In this document: positions 33,886 to 43,356 of the stretch, one piece after another | Numbering within the stretch: position 1 is the first letter of the stretch | Layout: every line of letters starts with the position of its first letter | Assembly (NCBI RefSeq): GCF_006440735.1 | Contig: NZ_VFUA01000048.1 | Coordinates: 1-45,514 of the forward strand | DNA from: Mesorhizobium sp. B2-7-1 | GTDB taxonomy: Bacteria; Pseudomonadota; Alphaproteobacteria; Rhizobiales; Rhizobiaceae | Direction of reading: 5' to 3' | Length of the DNA stretch: 45,514 nucleotides | Notes under the pieces: generated by a model | What the model saw: the letters and a program-made list of their open reading frames with translations, nothing else | What the model was told of the DNA's origin: nothing | Database searches by the model: none | Made by a program: the position numbers and the translations under genes

Positions 33886-33926
33886 TAGAGCGGTTCGCCG
33901 TTTCCGTGAAACGGTGAAACGCTCTA
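33886..33926. repeat. Imperfect intergenic inverted repeat
   Basis: Nineteen-base arms, TAGAGCGGTTCGCCGTTTC (33886-33904) and its near complement (33908-33926), with two mismatches and a 3-base loop. It abuts, and by 3 bases overlaps, the end of the small membrane peptide gene, and may terminate transcription from both sides. Confidence 0.6.
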
Positions 33927-34007
33927 GTGCAGGTAGCCCAGCAGCCAGAGAATGATGATGATGGGCAACGGAATCCCGATAAGCCAAAGCAATCCGCCTC
34001 GCAGCAT
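33924..34007 (-). CDS. 27-residue single-span membrane peptide
   Basis: The minus strand encodes MLRGGLLWLIG, IPLPIIIILWLLG and YLH, 27 residues with one long hydrophobic stretch and an Arg near the N-terminus. GGAG lies 6 bases before ATG 34007, which is good for such a short gene. Very small membrane proteins with LLWLIGIPxPIII patterns occur in alphaproteobacteria, as I recall; their function is unknown. The stop lies within the inverted repeat at 33886-33926. Too short for most gene finders. Confidence 0.55.
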   Translation of the reverse strand: MLRGGLLWLIGIPLPIIIILWLLGYLH

Positions 34008-34335
34008 GACGATCTCCAAATTGTCGTTATGTGAGGCAACGCTAACGCGCGGGCTTGGTTCCAAAGCCACATCTCTTGCCTGCGCGGTTGGCGGACTTCA
34101 CACCTTCGCGAGTATCCCTCCGGCAATCCTGAGGTGATTGCGGGCCAGGTCCGGCGCGGGAGCGTGCCGCTTTCGGCCACCCCCGGTCTCGCCTCTTAAG
34201 GCCTTGTGGCCATTTGTCTAAAGCGATGGACGGCATTGTCCGCCGCCTCCGATTTTCGTCCCGAAATCGCGTCTTTTCTCGGGAATTGAAGGCTATTTTT
34301 TGGTCCTAACCCATTCAATTTCTTACAGGAATTTA
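34008..34335. other. Intergenic region upstream of the RND operon
   Basis: About 330 bases without a convincing gene. The part 34250-34335 is relatively AT-rich (GGCTATTTTTTGG, CAATTTCTTACAGG) and probably contains the promoter of the efflux operon, but no clear -35/-10 pair or operator is resolved. Confidence 0.4.
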
Positions 34336-34401
34336 ATGTGCGTCGGAATTGCGCGGCAAAATCCGCGAGCCTATGCTTCGGGCAAGATCGCGCCCCTATG
34401 A
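34336..34401 (+). CDS. Possible 21-residue leader ORF before the RND operon
   Basis: ATG 34336 is preceded by CAGGA at 6-base spacing and opens MCVGIARQNP RAYASGKIAPL, stopping at TGA 34399-34401, 99 bases before the adaptor start. There is no homology I recognise. It could be a translated leader affecting mdtA expression or merely chance. Confidence 0.25.
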   Translation: MCVGIARQNPRAYASGKIAPL

Positions 34402-34500
34402 CCTGCCTCGAGCATGTTGACGGCGCGATCGGCGACGGTTCGGCGGGCGGCTCCGCGCGGCGAACCTCCCTGATGCGGCTTGATGAAGTAGGTGACAGAA

Positions 34501-36063
34501 GTGGACGACGAAGTCGTCAGCCGGCGCAAGCGCCGCACCGAGCCAATGCCGCTGAGCGAGCCTCTGGCCCGCAGCGAGCACATGCTCCCCGACAGAGACG
34601 CGACCGAGGTCCGGCCGGCGGTCGCGCGCCGCTCGCGGCGCGGCTGGATCGTCGCGCTGCTTCTCGTCCTGGCGGCGGCAGGCGCCGCGTTCTGGCTGCA
34701 TCCCGTTCAGGTTCAGCAGCAAGGCGGCCACCGCGGCGGCGGCCGTTTCCGCGGTGGCGATCTGGCGCAGCCGGTCGCCGTGGCGCCGGTGACGCAGGCC
34801 GATATCCCGATCGTGCTCGAGGCGCTGGGCACCGTGACGCCGCTCTCGACGGTTACGGTGCGCGCGCAGGTCAGCGGCCAGATCACCCAGATCGGCTTCA
34901 CCGAAGGCCAGAATGTAAAGAAGGGCGACTTCCTCGCCCAGATCGACGACCGCACGCTGAACGCCTCGCTGCATCAGTGGCAGGGCCAATTGGAGCATGA
35001 CCAGGCGCTGCTTGCCGATGCCAAGCTCGACCTCGACCGCGATTTGAAGCTCACCTCCAACGCCATCACGCAGCAGGCCGTCGACCTGCAGCGCGCCACC
35101 GTCCAGTCTGACGAGGGCACCGTCGTGTCCGACCAGGCGCAGATCGAGGCCGTGCAGGTCAACATCGCCAACAGCCATATCACGGCGCCCGCCGACGGCC
35201 GCATCGGCCTGCGCCTTATTGACCAGGGCAACTACGTCACGCCGGGCGACGCCACCGGCATTGCGGTGATTGCCGAGATGCAGCCGATCTCGGTGCTGTT
35301 CTCGCTGCCCGAGGACAGCCTGGCGCAAGTGCTGGAACAGACGCATGGCAATGCCGGGCTCAAGGCCGTTCTGTTCGACCGCAACGATACCAAACAGATC
35401 GCCGAAGGCACGCTGCAGACGATCGACAACCAGATCGATCCGACCACCGGCACGGTGAAGCTGCGCGCCGTCTTCCCCAACACCGATGGCGTGCTCTACC
35501 CCAACCAGTTCGTCAACGTGCATCTGCTTGTGCGCACCTTGACCGGGGTCAGCGTGCTGCCCAACGCCGCTATCCAGCACGGCGCGCCAGGCACCTTCGT
35601 CTATCAGCTCAACGACGACAGCACCGTCTCGGTGAAGACCGTTGCGCTCGGCCCGGGCAGCGCCACCGTCACGCAGTTGCTCTCCGGTCTGGCGCCTGGC
35701 GCCAAGGTCGTGGTCGACGGGGTCGATAGGCTGAAGGACGGCGCCAAGGTCACCGTGCCCGACAATAGCGCCGCGCCAGCTTCGGGGACAGTGCCGGCCG
35801 CCGGCGCCGCGCCCGCGCAGCCGCAAGCGGTTGGGACAGGCAGCCCGGCTGCCGGCACGCCGCCGGCCAACTCCGGCAACACGCACGCTGCCAGTTCGGG
35901 CAACGCTTCCGCAGCCTCCACCGGCCAAGGCGGCCAGGCGGGCGAGGGCACGGACGCATCGGGCGATGCTGCCGGCCGCAAGCATCACCGCCACCATCGC
36001 CGCGACGGCGGCGGCAATGCCGGCGCTGGCGACAATGGCGGCGACAGCGGCGCAAGCCAATGA
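34501..36063 (+). CDS. mdtA: RND efflux periplasmic adaptor, MdtA-like
   Basis: A 520-residue membrane-fusion protein. A polar N-terminus and one membrane anchor (about residues 46-66, GWIVALLLVLAAAGAAFWL) lead to the HlyD-type core: the lipoyl half-motif TVTVRAQVSGQI, then FTEGQNVKKGDFLAQID, a helical hairpin, and SHITAPADGRIGLR. The core ends near residue 420. A disordered tail of about 100 residues rich in A, G, S and P follows, with a KHHRHHRRD cluster near 492; typical MdtA lacks this. GTG 34501 has a perfect AGGTGA site; GTG 34492 is an alternative. ATGA-coupled to the RND gene. Confidence 0.88.
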   Translation: MDDEVVSRRKRRTEPMPLSEPLARSEHMLPDRDATEVRPAVARRSRRGWIVALLLVLAAAGAAFWLHPVQVQQQGGHRGGGRFRGGDLAQPVAVAPVTQADIPIVLEALGTVTPLSTVTVRAQVSGQITQIGFTEGQNVKKGDFLAQIDDRTLNASLHQWQGQLEHDQALLADAKLDLDRDLKLTSNAITQQAVDLQRATVQSDEGTVVSDQAQIEAVQVNIANSHITAPADGRIGLRLIDQGNYVTPGDATGIAVIAEMQPISVLFSLPEDSLAQVLEQTHGNAGLKAVLFDRNDTKQIAEGTLQTIDNQIDPTTGTVKLRAVFPNTDGVLYPNQFVNVHLLVRTLTGVSVLPNAAIQHGAPGTFVYQLNDDSTVSVKTVALGPGSATVTQLLSGLAPGAKVVVDGVDRLKDGAKVTVPDNSAAPASGTVPAAGAAPAQPQAVGTGSPAAGTPPANSGNTHAASSGNASAASTGQGGQAGEGTDASGDAAGRKHHRHHRRDGGGNAGAGDNGGDSGASQ

Positions 36064-39000
36064 ACACGCCGAGCGGCCTGGTTTCCGGCTGGCTGAATCC
36101 GTCGCGGCCGTTCATCCTGCGGCCGGTGGCGACCACGCTGATCATGGCCACCATCCTGATCGTCGGCATGATCGCCTATCTGTTCCTGCCGCTCTCGGCT
36201 TTGCCTGAGGTCGACTACCCGACGATCCAGGTGCAGACCTTCTATCCCGGCGCCAGCCCGGAGGTGATGACCACTTCGGTGACCGCGCCGCTCGAGCGGC
36301 AGTTCGGTCAGATGCCGGGACTGGAGCAGATGTCGTCGGGCTCCTCCGCCGGCGCCTCGGTGATCACGCTGCGCTTCAGCCTCGACCTCAGCCTCGACAT
36401 CGCCGAGCAGGAGGTGCAGGCGGCGATCAACGCATCGGGCAATCTTTTGCCTGCCGACCTGCCGGCGCCGCCGATCTACGCCAAGGTCAACCCGGCCGAC
36501 GCACCGATCCTGACCTTGGCGATCACCTCCAAGACGCTGCCACTGACGCAGGTCGAGAACTATGCCGAGACGCGGCTGGCGCAGAAGATCTCGCAGCTTC
36601 CGGGCGTCGGCCTGGTCTCGATCTCCGGCGGCGAGCGGCCGGCCGTGCGCGTGCAGGTCAAGCTCAAGGCGCTGGCCGGCATGGGCCTCAACATCGACGA
36701 CCTGCGCACCACCATCGGCACCCTCAACGTTAACACGCCCAAGGGCAGCTTCGACGGGCCGGCGCGCTCCTACACCATCAACGCCAACGACCAGGTCGCC
36801 GATCCCAAGACCTATGCCGACATGGTGATCGCCTATCGCAACGGCGCGCCGGTGCGGCTGGGCGAGGTGGCCGACATCATCGAAGGGCCCGAGAACTCCA
36901 GGCTCGGCGCCTGGGAAAACCGCACGCCGGCGATCATCCTCAACATCCAGCGCCAGCCGGGCGCCAACGTCATCCGCGTCGTAGATGGCGTGAAGGCGCT
37001 GCTGCCGCAGTTGCGCGCCGGCCTGCCGGCGGCACTCTCCGTCGAGCCGCTGACCGACCGCACCACCACCATCCGCGCCTCGGTCGACGACGTCGAGTTC
37101 GAGCTGGCGATGGCCGCGCTGCTGGTCGTGCTCGTCACCTTCCTGTTCCTGCGCAACATCCCGGCGACGATCATCCCGAGCCTCTCGGTGCCGCTGTCCC
37201 TGGTCGGCACTTTCGCGGTCATGTATCTGTGGGGCTTCAGCCTCGACAATCTGTCGCTGATGGCGCTGACGATCGCTTCCGGCTTCGTCATCGACGACGC
37301 CATCGTCATGATCGAGAACATCTCGCGCTTCATCGAGCATGGCGACGACCCGGTGACCGCCGCGCTCGAAGGCTCGGCCCAGATCGGTTTCACCATCATC
37401 TCGCTCACCGTCTCGCTGATCGCGGTGCTGATCCCGCTTCTGTTCATGGGCGACGTGGTCGGCCGCCTGTTCCACGAATTCGCCATCACCTTGGCCATTG
37501 CCATCGTCATCTCGGCCATCGTCTCGCTGACCCTGGTGCCGATGATGTGCGCAAGGCTGTTGAAGCCACCGGCCGAGCGCCGGCCGGGCGCGCTGGCGCG
37601 CTGGAGCGAAGGCGCCTTCGATGCGATCGCCAACGGTTACGCCGCCGCGCTGCGCTGGGTGCTCGACCGCCAGGCGCTGACCCTGCTGGTGGCGGTCGCG
37701 ACGCTCGCGCTAACCGTCTATCTCTACATCGCCATCCCGAAAGGCTTCTTCCCGGTGCAGGATACCGGCGCCATCTCGGCGATCACGCAAGCGGCGGGCT
37801 CGGCCTCCTATGCCGACATGGCGGCGCATCAGCAGGCGCTGGCCGACGCGATCCTGAAGGATCCGGACGTGGCGAGCCTGTCGTCCTTCATCGGCGTCGA
37901 CGGCCAGAACATGACCGCCAACAGCGGCCATATGCTGATCAACCTGAAGCCGCGCGACGAGCGCCAGGCCGACGCCAGCGCCATCATCAGGCGGCTGACG
38001 CAGGAGACCGCCCAAGTCACCGGGATCTCGCTGCACATGCAGCCGGTGCAGGACCTGACGGTCGATTCCATCATCAGCGCTTCGCAATACCAGTATGTGC
38101 TGCAGGATTCCGATCCGATCGAGCTCGCGGCGTGGACGACCAGGCTCACCGACAGGCTCTCGGCGCTGCCCGAGCTTGCCGATGTCGCGAGCGACAGTCA
38201 GCAGAGCGGGCTTGCCGTCGACGTCACCATCGACCGGGCTACCGCCGCGCGCTTCGGCATCACGCCGGCGACCGTCGACAACGCGCTCTACGACGCCTTC
38301 GGCCAGCGCATCATCTCGACCATCTTCACCCAGTCGAACGAATACCGCGTCATCCTGGAAGCCGATCCTTCGGTCGGCCAGACGCCAGCCTCACTGGGCT
38401 CGATCTATCTGCCGTCCTCGGGCTCCGGCCAGGTGCCGCTGTCGGCGATCGCCAGCATCAATGTCCGCCAGGCGCCGTTGCTGGTGAACCACCTTGCGCA
38501 GTTCCCGGCCGCGACCATCTCCTTCAACCTAGCCCCCGGCGTCTCGCTCGGCGACGCCACGGCGGCGATCACCTCCGCCGAAAAGGACATGCAGCCGCCG
38601 GCCGGCCTGACGACCGGTTTCCAGGGCGCGGCCCTTGCGCTGCAGAGCTCGCTGTCCAATGAATTGCTTCTGGTGCTGGCCGCCGTCGCCACCGTCTATG
38701 TCGTGCTTGGCGTGCTCTATGAAAGCTTCATCCATCCGCTGACCATCCTGTCGACGCTGCCATCCGCGACAGTCGGCGCGCTGGTCGCGCTGATGCTCGC
38801 CGGCCATGACCTCGACGTCATCGGCATCATCGGCATCGTGCTGCTCGTCGGCATCGTCAAGAAGAACGCCATCATGATGATCGACTTTGCCTTGCAGGCC
38901 GAGCGGCTGCAGGGGCTCGATCCGCGCGAGGCGATCTACGAGGCGTGCCTGCTGAGGCTCCGCCCGATCCTGATGACGACCTTTGCAGCGTTGTTCGGCG

Positions 39001-39194
39001 CGCTGCCGCTGCTGGTCGGCGGCCTGGCCGGCTCCGAGCTGCACCAGCCGCTCGGCATCACCATCGTCGGCGGGCTGATCGTCAGCCAGGTGCTGACGCT
39101 GTTCACCACGCCGGTCATCTACCTTGCCTTCGACCGGCTGACGCGGCGCGGCGCCGGCGTCGCCGAAGCGTCTGCCGGCGGGTCCGTGCCGTGA
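36060..39194 (+). CDS. mdtB: RND multidrug efflux permease, MdtB-like
   Basis: A 1044-residue RND pump with twelve membrane helices and two large periplasmic loops. Markers are RPVATTLIMATILIVG at the start, PTIQVQTFYPGASPEVM, the proton-relay aspartates in GFVIDDAIVMIENI (TM4) and the lysine of GIVKKNAIMMIDFAL (TM10). It exports substrates using the proton gradient, docking to the adaptor and an outer-membrane channel; no TolC gene is in the window. ATG 36060 overlaps the adaptor stop. Two different RND genes in one operon match the MdtBC heteromultimer arrangement. Confidence 0.92.
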   Translation: MNTPSGLVSGWLNPSRPFILRPVATTLIMATILIVGMIAYLFLPLSALPEVDYPTIQVQTFYPGASPEVMTTSVTAPLERQFGQMPGLEQMSSGSSAGASVITLRFSLDLSLDIAEQEVQAAINASGNLLPADLPAPPIYAKVNPADAPILTLAITSKTLPLTQVENYAETRLAQKISQLPGVGLVSISGGERPAVRVQVKLKALAGMGLNIDDLRTTIGTLNVNTPKGSFDGPARSYTINANDQVADPKTYADMVIAYRNGAPVRLGEVADIIEGPENSRLGAWENRTPAIILNIQRQPGANVIRVVDGVKALLPQLRAGLPAALSVEPLTDRTTTIRASVDDVEFELAMAALLVVLVTFLFLRNIPATIIPSLSVPLSLVGTFAVMYLWGFSLDNLSLMALTIASGFVIDDAIVMIENISRFIEHGDDPVTAALEGSAQIGFTIISLTVSLIAVLIPLLFMGDVVGRLFHEFAITLAIAIVISAIVSLTLVPMMCARLLKPPAERRPGALARWSEGAFDAIANGYAAALRWVLDRQALTLLVAVATLALTVYLYIAIPKGFFPVQDTGAISAITQAAGSASYADMAAHQQALADAILKDPDVASLSSFIGVDGQNMTANSGHMLINLKPRDERQADASAIIRRLTQETAQVTGISLHMQPVQDLTVDSIISASQYQYVLQDSDPIELAAWTTRLTDRLSALPELADVASDSQQSGLAVDVTIDRATAARFGITPATVDNALYDAFGQRIISTIFTQSNEYRVILEADPSVGQTPASLGSIYLPSSGSGQVPLSAIASINVRQAPLLVNHLAQFPAATISFNLAPGVSLGDATAAITSAEKDMQPPAGLTTGFQGAALALQSSLSNELLLVLAAVATVYVVLGVLYESFIHPLTILSTLPSATVGALVALMLAGHDLDVIGIIGIVLLVGIVKKNAIMMIDFALQAERLQGLDPREAIYEACLLRLRPILMTTFAALFGALPLLVGGLAGSELHQPLGITIVGGLIVSQVLTLFTTPVIYLAFDRLTRRGAGVAEASAGGSVP

Positions 39195-42100
39195 ACCTCT
39201 CGGCGCCGTTCATCGCGCGGCCGGTCGCCACCACGCTGCTCGCGATCGGCCTCGCCGCCGCCGGCCTGATCGCCTATTTCAATTTGCCTGTGGCACCTCT
39301 GCCCAAGGTCGACTTCCCCACCATCTCGGTGCAGGCCTCGATGGCGGGCGCGAGCCCCGACACGATGTCGACCGATGTCGCCGCTCCGCTCGAGCGCCAT
39401 CTCGGCCAGATCGCCGGCGTGTCCGAGATGACCTCGCGCTCGGGCACCGGCTCGACCAATGTCGTGCTGCAATTCGACCTCGATCGCGACATCAACGGCG
39501 CCGCGCGGGATGTCCAGGCCGCGATCAACGCCGCCCGAGCCGACCTGCCGTCGGACCTGCGCAGCAACCCGACCTATCGCAAATACAACCCCGCCGACTC
39601 CCCGGTGATGATCCTGGCGCTGACCTCGCGTACGCTTACCCCCGGCCAGCTCTACGATGCCGCCGCGACCGTGCTGCAGCAGCGCCTGTCGCAGGTCGAG
39701 GGCATCGGCAATGTCGACCTCGGCGGCTCATCGCTGCCGGCGGTGCGCGTCGAGCTCAATCCCGGCGCGCTGTTCCACTACGGCATCGGCCTGGAGGATG
39801 TACGGGCCGCCCTTGCCTCTGCCAATGCGCGCAGCCCCAAGGGTTTCGAGGAAGACGGCGCGCTGCGCTACCAGCTCTACACCAACGACCAGGCGAGCCA
39901 CGCCGCCGATTTCCGCGACTTGGTGATTGCCTGGCGCAACAATGCGGCGGTCAGGCTGCGCGACATCGCCGATGTCGAGGATTCCGTCGAGGACGTGCGC
40001 AATCTCGGCCTCGCCAATGGCGAGCCGGCGGTGCTTCTGGTGCTCTACCGCGAGCCCAACGCCAACATCATCGAGACCGTCGACCGCGTCCGTGGGCTGA
40101 TCCCGACACTGCAGGCCTCGGTGCCGGCCGATGCGCGGCTCAGCATTGCGACCGACGGCTCGACCACCATTCGCGGCTCGCTGCACGACACCGAGCTGAC
40201 GCTGGTGCTGGCGGTGCTTCTGGTGATCCTCGTCGTGTTCTGCTTCCTGCGCGACTGGCGCGCGGCGCTGATCCCGAGCGTCGCGCTGGTCGTCTCGATC
40301 CTCGGCACCTTCGGCGCGATGTATCTGCTCGGCTTCACGCTCGACAATCTGTCGCTGATGGCCCTCACCATCGCCACCGGCTTCGTCGTCGACGACGCCA
40401 TCGTGGTGCTCGAAAACATCACGCGCCACATCGAGGACGGCACGCCGCGCGGCAGGGCGGCGTTGGTCGGCGCCAAGGAAGTCGGCTTCACGGTGCTGTC
40501 GATGAGCGCCTCGCTGGTCGCCGTCTTCCTGCCGATCCTGTTGATGGGCGGCATACTCGGCCGCCTGTTCCAGGAATTCGCACTGACGCTCTCGCTGTCG
40601 ATCGCCATTTCGCTGGTGCTGTCGCTGACCGTGACGCCGATGATGTGCGCGCATTTCCTGCACCCGGGCGCGAGCCCATCGGCCAGACGCTCGGTCCTTG
40701 CCCGCTTCGGCGAAGGCGTCTTCGAACGCGTCCGCGCCTTCTACGGCCGCTCGCTCGCCTGGTCGCTCGACAATGCCGAAATCATGCTGGTGGTGCTTTT
40801 CGCGGCGATCGTTTTCAACGTCTATCTCTATACGGTGGTGCCGAAAGGCTTCTTCCCGCAGCAGGACACCGGCGAGCTGATGGGCGGCTTGCGCGCCGAC
40901 CAGGCCATCTCCTTCCAGCTGATGCGGCAGAAATTCGAGCAGCTGGAGCAGATCCTGAAGAGCGACCCGGCGGTCGAGAACGTGGTCGGCTTTATCGGCG
41001 GGCGGCAGACCAATTCCGGCTTCGTTCAGGTCGCCCTGAAGCCGAAGGGCGAGCGGGCGCCGCTGCAAGAGGTGCTGACGCGGCTGCGCGCGCAGCTTGG
41101 GCAATTGCCCGGCGCGCAGCTCTTCCTCAATCCGCGCCAGGAGATCAGGGTCGGCGGCCGCCAGAGCCTTGCGACCTACCAGTACACGCTGCAGGCCGAC
41201 ACCACCGCCGATCTCGACCAATGGACGCCGAAGCTGGTCGATCTCCTGAAGCAGGCGCCCGAGCTCACCGACGTCAATTCCGACCGCGACGAGGCCGGGC
41301 TCGAAACCAACATCACGGTCGATCGCGAAAGTGCGGCCAGGCTTGGCCTGACCCCGGCCAGCATCGACGCCACGCTTTACGACGCCTTCGGCCAGCGCCA
41401 GGTGTCGACCATCTTCAACGCCCGCAACCAGTACCATGTCGTCATGGAGGTGGCGCCGCGCTACCTGCAGGACCCGAGCGCCTTGAACGGCATCTATATC
41501 AGCACCTCCGGTGCCATGGCCAGCGGCACGCAGCAGACCAACGCGCTCGCCGGCAGCCTGACGGGCTCGCTGCAGAACCAGGCGACCAACGCCATCGCCG
41601 TCACCGGTCATGGCAGCGCGTCGAGCGGTGCGGCGGTCAGCACCTCGGCCGAGAAGATGGTGCCCTTGGCCGCCTTCAGCACCTATGGACCGGCGACGAT
41701 GCCGCTCTCGGTCAACCACCAGGGCCATTTCGTCGCCACGACCATCTCGTTCAACCTCGCCGATGGCGCGACGCTCGGCGACGCCTCGGCCGCGATCGAC
41801 CGCGCCATGGCCGAGCTCAAGATGCCGGTCACGATCCACGGCTCCTTGGCCGGCACCGCACTCGCCTTCCGCGCCAATCTGCTCAACGAGTTGCTTTTGA
41901 TCGCAGCCGCGCTTGCCACGATCTATGTCGTGCTCGGCGTGCTCTATGAGAGCTATGTGCACCCGATCACCATCCTGTCGACGCTGCCTTCGGCGGGCAT
42001 CGGCGCGCTGCTCGCGCTCATCGTCACCGGCATGGAGTTCGACGTGATCTCGCTGATCGGCATCATCCTGTTGATCGGCATCGTCAAGAAGAACGCCATC

Positions 42101-42409
42101 ATGATGATCGACATGGCGCTGCAGGCCGAACGCCAGGAAGGGCTCTCGTCCCGCGCGGCCATCCACAAGGCGAGCGTCCAGCGCTTCCGGCCGATCATGA
42201 TGACGACCTTCGCGGCGCTGCTCGGCGCGTTGCCGCTGGCGATCGAGACCGGCACCGGCGCGGAATTGCGCCAGCCGCTCGGCGCGGCGATCGTCGGCGG
42301 CCTCATCGTCTCGCAACTGCTGACGCTCTACACCACGCCGGTCGTCTATCTTTATCTCGATCGGCTCAGCGCGCGCAGACCCTTGCCGAGGCTCGCTCCA
42401 GCGGAGTAA
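39191..42409 (+). CDS. mdtC: RND multidrug efflux permease, MdtC-like
   Basis: This second RND subunit has 1072 residues. It shows RPVATTLLAIGLAAAGL, PTISVQASMAGASPDTMS, TM4 GFVVDDAIVVLENI and TM10 GIVKKNAIMMIDMAL, so the proton relay is intact. A low-complexity insertion of about 45 residues (roughly 775-822, rich in G, S, A, T) sits in the second periplasmic loop, where relatives run directly from IYISTSG to MVPLAAFS. The start is GTG 39191, overlapping the mdtB stop (GTGA). It ends 6 bases from the convergent proC-like gene. Confidence 0.92.
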   Translation: MNLSAPFIARPVATTLLAIGLAAAGLIAYFNLPVAPLPKVDFPTISVQASMAGASPDTMSTDVAAPLERHLGQIAGVSEMTSRSGTGSTNVVLQFDLDRDINGAARDVQAAINAARADLPSDLRSNPTYRKYNPADSPVMILALTSRTLTPGQLYDAAATVLQQRLSQVEGIGNVDLGGSSLPAVRVELNPGALFHYGIGLEDVRAALASANARSPKGFEEDGALRYQLYTNDQASHAADFRDLVIAWRNNAAVRLRDIADVEDSVEDVRNLGLANGEPAVLLVLYREPNANIIETVDRVRGLIPTLQASVPADARLSIATDGSTTIRGSLHDTELTLVLAVLLVILVVFCFLRDWRAALIPSVALVVSILGTFGAMYLLGFTLDNLSLMALTIATGFVVDDAIVVLENITRHIEDGTPRGRAALVGAKEVGFTVLSMSASLVAVFLPILLMGGILGRLFQEFALTLSLSIAISLVLSLTVTPMMCAHFLHPGASPSARRSVLARFGEGVFERVRAFYGRSLAWSLDNAEIMLVVLFAAIVFNVYLYTVVPKGFFPQQDTGELMGGLRADQAISFQLMRQKFEQLEQILKSDPAVENVVGFIGGRQTNSGFVQVALKPKGERAPLQEVLTRLRAQLGQLPGAQLFLNPRQEIRVGGRQSLATYQYTLQADTTADLDQWTPKLVDLLKQAPELTDVNSDRDEAGLETNITVDRESAARLGLTPASIDATLYDAFGQRQVSTIFNARNQYHVVMEVAPRYLQDPSALNGIYISTSGAMASGTQQTNALAGSLTGSLQNQATNAIAVTGHGSASSGAAVSTSAEKMVPLAAFSTYGPATMPLSVNHQGHFVATTISFNLADGATLGDASAAIDRAMAELKMPVTIHGSLAGTALAFRANLLNELLLIAAALATIYVVLGVLYESYVHPITILSTLPSAGIGALLALIVTGMEFDVISLIGIILLIGIVKKNAIMMIDMALQAERQEGLSSRAAIHKASVQRFRPIMMTTFAALLGALPLAIETGTGAELRQPLGAAIVGGLIVSQLLTLYTTPVVYLYLDRLSARRPLPRLAPAE

Positions 42410-42415
42410 TCCCGA

Positions 42416-43186
42416 TCACGCGCCGGTAATACGCTGGTGCACGCGGCCGAGGATCTCGGCAAAAGCCTCGAACGTGCCGTGTTCCGTCAACTCGCGCAGA
42501 ACCTGTTCGTTGATGCCGCCGCGCGTCGCATACTCCCGCGAAAGATGCATGAAGTCTTCGTCCGGCGCCGTATCCGGAGCGTTGGCCAGCGCCTTGTAGA
42601 TGCTGGTGATATAAGCGCGGCTCTTGTCTCCAGCCACACCCTGGCTACGCACCCAGGTGTGGATCGTGTCGAGATACCTGAAATAGCTGGCGTAGTTCGC
42701 GGTGACGACGCTGAGCGCGTCGAACTCGGCCTGGTCCTCGACCTCGATCACACCGCTCAGCCTGCCGAAGAACGCCGCCATTATCGGGTCCGGTGGGCAG
42801 ATGATCGTCGCGCCCTGCAGGCGGGCGATCATCGGCATCGGCAGCGCCTTGCAGACATGCGCCGCCGGCGCCACGAGGCCCGCGATCTCCTCGCGCGATA
42901 TCGTGGCGATCAGGCTGACGACGTGATGGTCCTGCCGGAACCGCAGTTCCTTCACCACCTCGCGCGCGATCTGCGGCCGCACCGCCAGCATGACGGTGTC
43001 GCACTGGTCGAGCACGGCTTGGTTGTCGGCGGCGATGCGCACGTCCGGGTGGCGCGCGGCAAGCTCGGCGGCGATCGTCTCGTTGCGCGGCGAGACCACC
43101 ACCGGCGTCGTCTCGCCCGGCAGCGACTTCAACCCGGTGACGATGGCCGAGCTCAATGTGCCCGTGCCGACAAAGCCAAGTCTCAT
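42416..43186 (-). CDS. proC: Pyrroline-5-carboxylate reductase family protein
   Basis: A 256-residue NAD(P)-binding protein. MRLGFVGTGTLSSAIVTGL is the ProC Rossmann start, MLAVRPQIAREV matches the VKP/VRP-Q segment, and SREYATRGGINEQVLREL is the C-terminal ProC signature. The middle is divergent (KALPMPMIARLQG replaces the usual RxMPNTPA). It may be a second ProC-like enzyme acting on a related cyclic imine rather than the housekeeping proline enzyme. ATG 43186 fits the conserved start; a longer frame to 43246 adds 20 unconserved residues. Confidence 0.8.
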   Translation of the reverse strand: MRLGFVGTGTLSSAIVTGLKSLPGETTPVVVSPRNETIAAELAARHPDVRIAADNQAVLDQCDTVMLAVRPQIAREVVKELRFRQDHHVVSLIATISREEIAGLVAPAAHVCKALPMPMIARLQGATIICPPDPIMAAFFGRLSGVIEVEDQAEFDALSVVTANYASYFRYLDTIHTWVRSQGVAGDKSRAYITSIYKALANAPDTAPDEDFMHLSREYATRGGINEQVLRELTEHGTFEAFAEILGRVHQRITGA

Positions 43187-43356
43187 GGAAGTTTTCGCCC
43201 CTGTTTCGATGGCCGCCGACAATAGCGCCGGTTCCGTTGTCGGCAAGGGGAGGGCGGTCTCTGGCTCCGGCCTGCGGCTCGAAGGCCGGCCATGCCGTTA
43301 CGCGCAATTAAGGTCGAACCGGTACGTTACACACCGTCCGATGAGGGAATATGGCC

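Noticed and set aside
39728..42316. 862-codon minus-strand open frame
   Set aside because: Antisense to the MdtC-like pump and dominated by Arg, Asp, His and Gln, with no domain pattern.
42437..43225. 262-codon plus-strand open frame
   Set aside because: Antisense to the ProC-like gene, which has clear family motifs.
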